9,942 nt of DNA, from positions 1-9,942 of the forward strand of contig JANXQE010000383.1 of NCBI GenBank assembly GCA_025356925.1, written 5' to 3'. The notes beneath the pieces are model-generated. The model did not search any database, was not told where the DNA came from, and saw only the letters and a list, made by a program, of their open reading frames with translations. Shown one piece after another: positions 7,112-9,942 of the stretch. Within the stretch, counting starts at the first letter, position 1, and every line of letters begins with the position of its first letter. Source of the stretch: Limisphaerales bacterium (GTDB lineage Bacteria; Verrucomicrobiota; Verrucomicrobiia; Limisphaerales; UBA8199). The position numbers were made by a program, and so were the translations under genes.

Positions 7112-7542
7112 TCAGCGCCATGTTCCTTTTTCCCCGACCCTTATTTCCTGTATGCAGTAAACGACACGCTGAGTTCGTCCTCGCTGTTCCAGTGCCTTAC
7201 GGGGGTCAAGGGGGAATCTTCCAGCACCGTGACTCTCACCGGTGACACGCAGTGCTTTGTGGTCAACACCCACCACGGCGATTTCCGGGTCCACCATAAC
7301 AGGCACCCTGAGCCTTGACTGCGGCGTGGTTTCAGTGGCCATGGTGAACGATCCTAACCGGGATTCGTCAGGACTGGATCGCAGCAAAAACACTCACTCG
7401 GAATGCAGCTTCGTTATGCCAGACAGCTCAACCGTGGGCGCCGCTTTCTGGAACACGCATCTGACCCAGTATGGCACTGGAGGGAATGGCGCATTCTTTA
7501 CCGCCATCCCAGAAGCAAGGTCGGTTGGATGGGCAAAATCCG
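7112..7542. other. Unassigned, probably decayed sequence
   Basis: About 430 bases between the DUF3604-like fragment and the transposase scrap. A plus-strand frame is open from a GTG at 7242 to a stop at 7664. It would encode a 140-residue Ser/Gly/Thr-rich protein, with no ribosome binding site, no recognisable motif and an overlap with the opposite-strand transposase remnant. Another plus frame is open to 7318 as a continuation of the DUF3604-like fragment, but its translation matches nothing I recognise. I see no RNA gene or clear regulatory structure. It is most likely non-coding debris. Confidence 0.4.
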
Positions 7543-7854
7543 TTAGCTCAGGGACCAGCTTTTCCGATCTCGGTCCTGTACCTGGCGAATTGCCATTCGA
7601 GCGGCCATTGGCAGTTCAAATAACTCTTGGCAATGGCTCTGCCAACAGTAGTTCTCAAGCCTGACCGCCCGGGGTTTTGGGCCGCCGGCTTTCTTATCAG
7701 GCGTGTCGACCGATAGGCCTTGATGCGCGCGAGCCGCGCTGTAGTAGTTTTTGAACAATTTCAGGTTCCGCTCCAAGTCACCGGCAGTCCACAAGAACAG
7801 ACGATCCAAATATTCGCGCCGGAGGGTCCCGAACCACTTTGCCCGGTCGCACCA
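7543..7854 (-). pseudogene. Insertion-sequence transposase remnant, C-terminal end (rve/DDE integrase type)
   Basis: On the minus strand about 100 codons keep the C-terminal signature of IS481/IS3-like integrase-core transposases: FGTLRREYLDRLFLW, then DLERNLKLFKNYYSAARAHQGL, a TPDKKAGG segment and NYCWQSHCQELFELPMAA. The third catalytic acidic residue of such enzymes lies in or just before the RREYLD block. An in-frame TGA at 7857-7855 lies immediately upstream, and no N-terminal helix-turn-helix or first two catalytic Asp regions are found further out, so roughly the first two thirds are lost. The frame continues 18 residues past the usual PMAA end to a TAA at 7543. It lies opposite in direction to the flanking plus-strand genes. 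The fragment cannot be active. Confidence 0.85.
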
Positions 7855-7975
7855 TCAAGGCAAGGAAACCGAAATCCAGCTCCCCAAGGAACTCACACGC
7901 CGAATTCGCCATGCACAGGAGCACCCATCGTGCTTGAAGTCCAATGAGCTTAGTCTAAGTTATCTGGTCCCTAAG
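7547..7975. repeat. Possible terminal inverted repeats of the decayed insertion sequence
   Basis: CTCAGGGACCAG (7547-7558) and CTGGTCCCTAAG (7964-7975) are inverted copies matching at 11 of 12 positions, and they bracket the transposase remnant. If they are the element's ends, what remains is an internally deleted copy of about 430 bases. Matching does not extend beyond 12 bases on either side and I see no target-site duplication, so coincidence is quite possible. Confidence 0.22.
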
Positions 7976-8105
7976 ATCTGCTGAGCGCGCGCTTTAGCCG
8001 CCAGCCCTCACGCATCGCGTTATGAAACATCAAAATCAGTCGCGGTTCCGCACGGGTCCTCGAGGTTCGGGGTCTGCCGCTCCCTCGCTTGCCGCAATGG
8101 TTCTC
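7976..8105. other. Leader region of the CehA/McbA-like gene, no clear signals
   Basis: Between the remnant and the metallohydrolase start I see a 10-base palindrome AGCGCGCGCT (7984-7993) but no convincing promoter or ribosome binding site. The hydrolase frame is already open from 7998, with in-frame ATGs at 8022 and 8097. Confidence 0.35.
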
Positions 8106-9942
8106 ATGAGTTCACGAAAGGTCCTGGCGCTCGCCCTGCTCTTGCCGTTCGGCGCCCTGGCCCAGACCTCACCATTGCCGCTGATGAAGGGTGTGGAACT
8201 CCAACCACTGACCGCGCAGGTCAAGCGCGTCATCGAAACGCTCGAGTACCTCGGTTCTCCTTTGTCGCCCAACGAACGTCAGGCGCTCGAATCGGCCATG
8301 GGGAACGGGGACGCAGCGGCAGCCGGCGAGACCATCCAACGAATCCTCGATCCGCACTGCCTGGTCAGCTTGACCATCAACCCGGAGATGCGGGTGAAGG
8401 CGATCCAGGGGCCCGCGCAGCCGGAGCTTTTGGCCGACGGTTGGCGCACGTTCCTGATCAAGGTCCAGAACGAGGCTGGGGCCACCGCCGAGCTTCGCGT
8501 CATCAGCCCACAAGCTCAATCCGTTCATGATTCACCGGGGAAACAGACGCCTTCAGACAAACATTACCGCAAGAACGAAGTCGCAGCCCGGGCCTTGCCG
8601 CCCGACCAACGCTGGTTGGATTTGGAGATGTTCGGTAAACAGCCGTTGCGCAGGGATCTGAGCGGGCTGGCGCTCGAGTATCGCGTGCTGTCGCTTTACA
8701 GCCGGGATGCCGGGCAGCGCGAAGCCAAGCTCGCCTTCAACGTGGGCCAAGGCACGCAGGATCTGGGGTTCCGCAGCGAAGTGGATATCCTGTTCCGTTG
8801 TCTCCCTGCTCAAGAGGTGAAGTTCCAGGTGTTGGACGAAAACGCCCAACCGACGACCGCCATGTTTGTGATTCGTGACCCGCAGGGCAGAATCTACCCC
8901 TCACAAGCCAAACGCCTGGCTCCTGATTTTGCATTTCATCCGCAGGTCTACCGAGCGGACGGGGAAACCCTCTTGCTTCCCGCCGGCGATTTTACGGTCG
9001 AATTCACGCGGGGTCCCGAGTACGTGGTTCAGCACCAGAAGCTTGAAGTGCGGGGCCCGCAGCAGAGCGCGACGTTCAAACTGCGGCGTTGGATTGATCC
9101 TTCGAAACTCGGCTGGTGGTCGGGCGACCACCACATCCACGCGGCCGGCTGTGCCCATTACACCCAACCCACCGAAGGCGTGCTGGCCACTGATATGTAC
9201 CGACATTGCCAGGGCGAAGATTTGAAGGTTGGCTGCAACCTGACCTGGGGACCTTGCTTCGATTTTCAAAAGCAATTCTTCACCGGCAAAGACGACAACG
9301 TCTCCCAGTATCCTTACTTGCTCCATTACGATATCGAGGTTTCGGGTTTCGGCTCGCATCAGTCTGGCCACTTGGTTTTGTTGCGCCTTAAGGACGAGAT
9401 TTACCCCGGCGGGGATTCAGATAAACATTGGCCGACATTGTGTCTAAACACGCTGCGCTGGGCGAAAAAGCAGGGAGCGGTCTGCGGGCCGGCCCATTCG
9501 GGTTGGGGCCTGGATGTCGAGACGGCGGAGCTGCCGAATTTTGTGGTTCCCCCTTACAGCGGCATCGGCGCTAACGAATACATCGTAGATGTTACCCACG
9601 AGGTACCGGGGCCGGACGGCAAAATGGTTCCGGCTGTAGATTTCATGTCGATGGTCGACACCCCGAGTGTCTGGGAGCTCAACATGTGGTATCACACACT
9701 GAACGTGGGATTCCGCACCCGGATCAGCGGGGAAACCGATTTTCCGTGCATCTACGGCGAACGCGTTGGGTTGGGACGCTCCTATGTGAAACTCGATGGC
9801 AAGCTGACTTACGATGCCTGGTGCGAGGGCATCCGCCAGGGGCGGAACTACGTGGGCGATGGACGCAGCCACTTGATCGATTTCAAGGTCAACACCACCA
9901 CCATGGGCGAGAACGGCAGCGAACTTCGTTTGACCCAGCCTG
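8106..9942 (+). CDS. Secreted CehA/McbA-like metallohydrolase (partial, runs off right edge)
   Basis: An uninterrupted frame gives 612 residues and is still open at the right edge. MSSRK, a hydrophobic run VLALALLLPFGALA and the ALA-Q junction form a type I signal peptide, so the protein is exported. Residues about 35-85 look helical; about 85-330 is beta-rich and includes a carboxypeptidase-regulatory-like stretch (237-315, with LPAGDFTVEFTRGPEY). The catalytic-type domain starts at GWWSGDHHIHAAGCAHY (336-352), a PHP-like GDxHxH metal site with Asp 341, His 343 and His 345. It continues through GPAHSGWG (His 464) and SGETDFP (Asp 545), plausible further ligands. NCBI-style CehA/McbA proteins share this layout; CehA itself hydrolyses the carbamate carbaryl, but the many homologues in Planctomycetes and Verrucomicrobia have unknown natural substrates. 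ATG 8106 is chosen because the signal peptide starts there; ATG 8097 or 8022 would add 3 or 28 residues, and none has a clear ribosome binding site. Ten cysteines are scattered through the visible part. Confidence 0.85.
   Translation, partial: MSSRKVLALALLLPFGALAQTSPLPLMKGVELQPLTAQVKRVIETLEYLGSPLSPNERQALESAMGNGDAAAAGETIQRILDPHCLVSLTINPEMRVKAIQGPAQPELLADGWRTFLIKVQNEAGATAELRVISPQAQSVHDSPGKQTPSDKHYRKNEVAARALPPDQRWLDLEMFGKQPLRRDLSGLALEYRVLSLYSRDAGQREAKLAFNVGQGTQDLGFRSEVDILFRCLPAQEVKFQVLDENAQPTTAMFVIRDPQGRIYPSQAKRLAPDFAFHPQVYRADGETLLLPAGDFTVEFTRGPEYVVQHQKLEVRGPQQSATFKLRRWIDPSKLGWWSGDHHIHAAGCAHYTQPTEGVLATDMYRHCQGEDLKVGCNLTWGPCFDFQKQFFTGKDDNVSQYPYLLHYDIEVSGFGSHQSGHLVLLRLKDEIYPGGDSDKHWPTLCLNTLRWAKKQGAVCGPAHSGWGLDVETAELPNFVVPPYSGIGANEYIVDVTHEVPGPDGKMVPAVDFMSMVDTPSVWELNMWYHTLNVGFRTRISGETDFPCIYGERVGLGRSYVKLDGKLTYDAWCEGIRQGRNYVGDGRSHLIDFKVNTTTMGENGSELRLTQP

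Noticed and set aside
7242..7664. Possible 140-residue plus-strand protein starting at a GTG
   Set aside because: It has no ribosome binding site and no motif, and it overlaps the transposase remnant on the other strand. It is kept only as part of the unassigned region.
7949..7959. Small palindrome CTTAGTCTAAG and the nearby AGCGCGCGCT (7984-7993)
   Set aside because: The arms are five bases each, with no T-run and no placement that implies a terminator or operator; expected by chance.
7751..7984. Plus-strand 77-codon frame with a helix-like segment PKELTRRIRHAQEHP
   Set aside because: Most of it is antisense to the transposase remnant. The helix-like part is short, and I recognise no family or start signal.
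8169..9371. Several minus-strand frames (for example 8169-8528, 8553-8849, 8901-9371) opposite the metallohydrolase
   Set aside because: The plus strand carries one continuous frame with a signal peptide and PHP-like motifs through this whole stretch, so these are shadows.
1..9942. CRISPR arrays, tRNA or rRNA genes, phage or defence modules
   Set aside because: I saw no regularly spaced repeats, no cloverleaf or rRNA-like sequence, and no phage structural or defence protein motifs in the translated frames.

Overview
The window reads as a chromosomal segment from a GC-rich, Gram-negative-type bacterium, most likely of the PVC group and probably Verrucomicrobiota. This is inferred from the mix of genes: a single-chain pyruvate carboxylase, an exported TPR protein, a secreted CehA/McbA-like metallohydrolase and a DUF3604-like remnant. 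No ribosomal RNA or other firm phylogenetic marker is present, so the placement is an inference.

Minus-strand block (1-5933). Transcription runs right to left. A full-length biotin-dependent pyruvate carboxylase (5933-2391) comes first. A 276-base gap rich in inverted repeats follows. Then comes a cytoplasmic PAS-type sensor histidine kinase (2114-132) and, 32 bases further on, the first 33 residues of a response regulator that runs off the left edge. Kinase and regulator look like a cognate two-component pair. The carboxylase supplies oxaloacetate by anaplerosis and shows no functional tie to the pair beyond proximity.

Divergent promoter region (about 5931-5985). A consensus TATAAT lies so close to the carboxylase ATG that the mRNA is predicted to be almost leaderless. 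The same bases can be read as a weaker -10 in the opposite direction, towards the TPR gene. A 12-base perfect palindrome abuts the carboxylase -35.

Plus-strand block (5976-9942). An exported TPR protein ends at 6974. About 1.1 kb of decayed sequence follows. It holds a short DUF3604-like fragment fused to the end of the TPR gene, about 430 bases I cannot assign, and a minus-strand C-terminal scrap of an integrase-type (rve/DDE) insertion-sequence transposase. From 8106 to the right edge there is a long uninterrupted frame, still open at the edge, for a secreted CehA/McbA-like metal-dependent hydrolase.

I see no convincing undescribed multi-gene system here. The points most worth a second look are the shared promoter, the degenerate receiver domain at the kinase C-terminus, the hairpin-rich gap after the carboxylase, and the scar of gene debris between the TPR and CehA-like genes.
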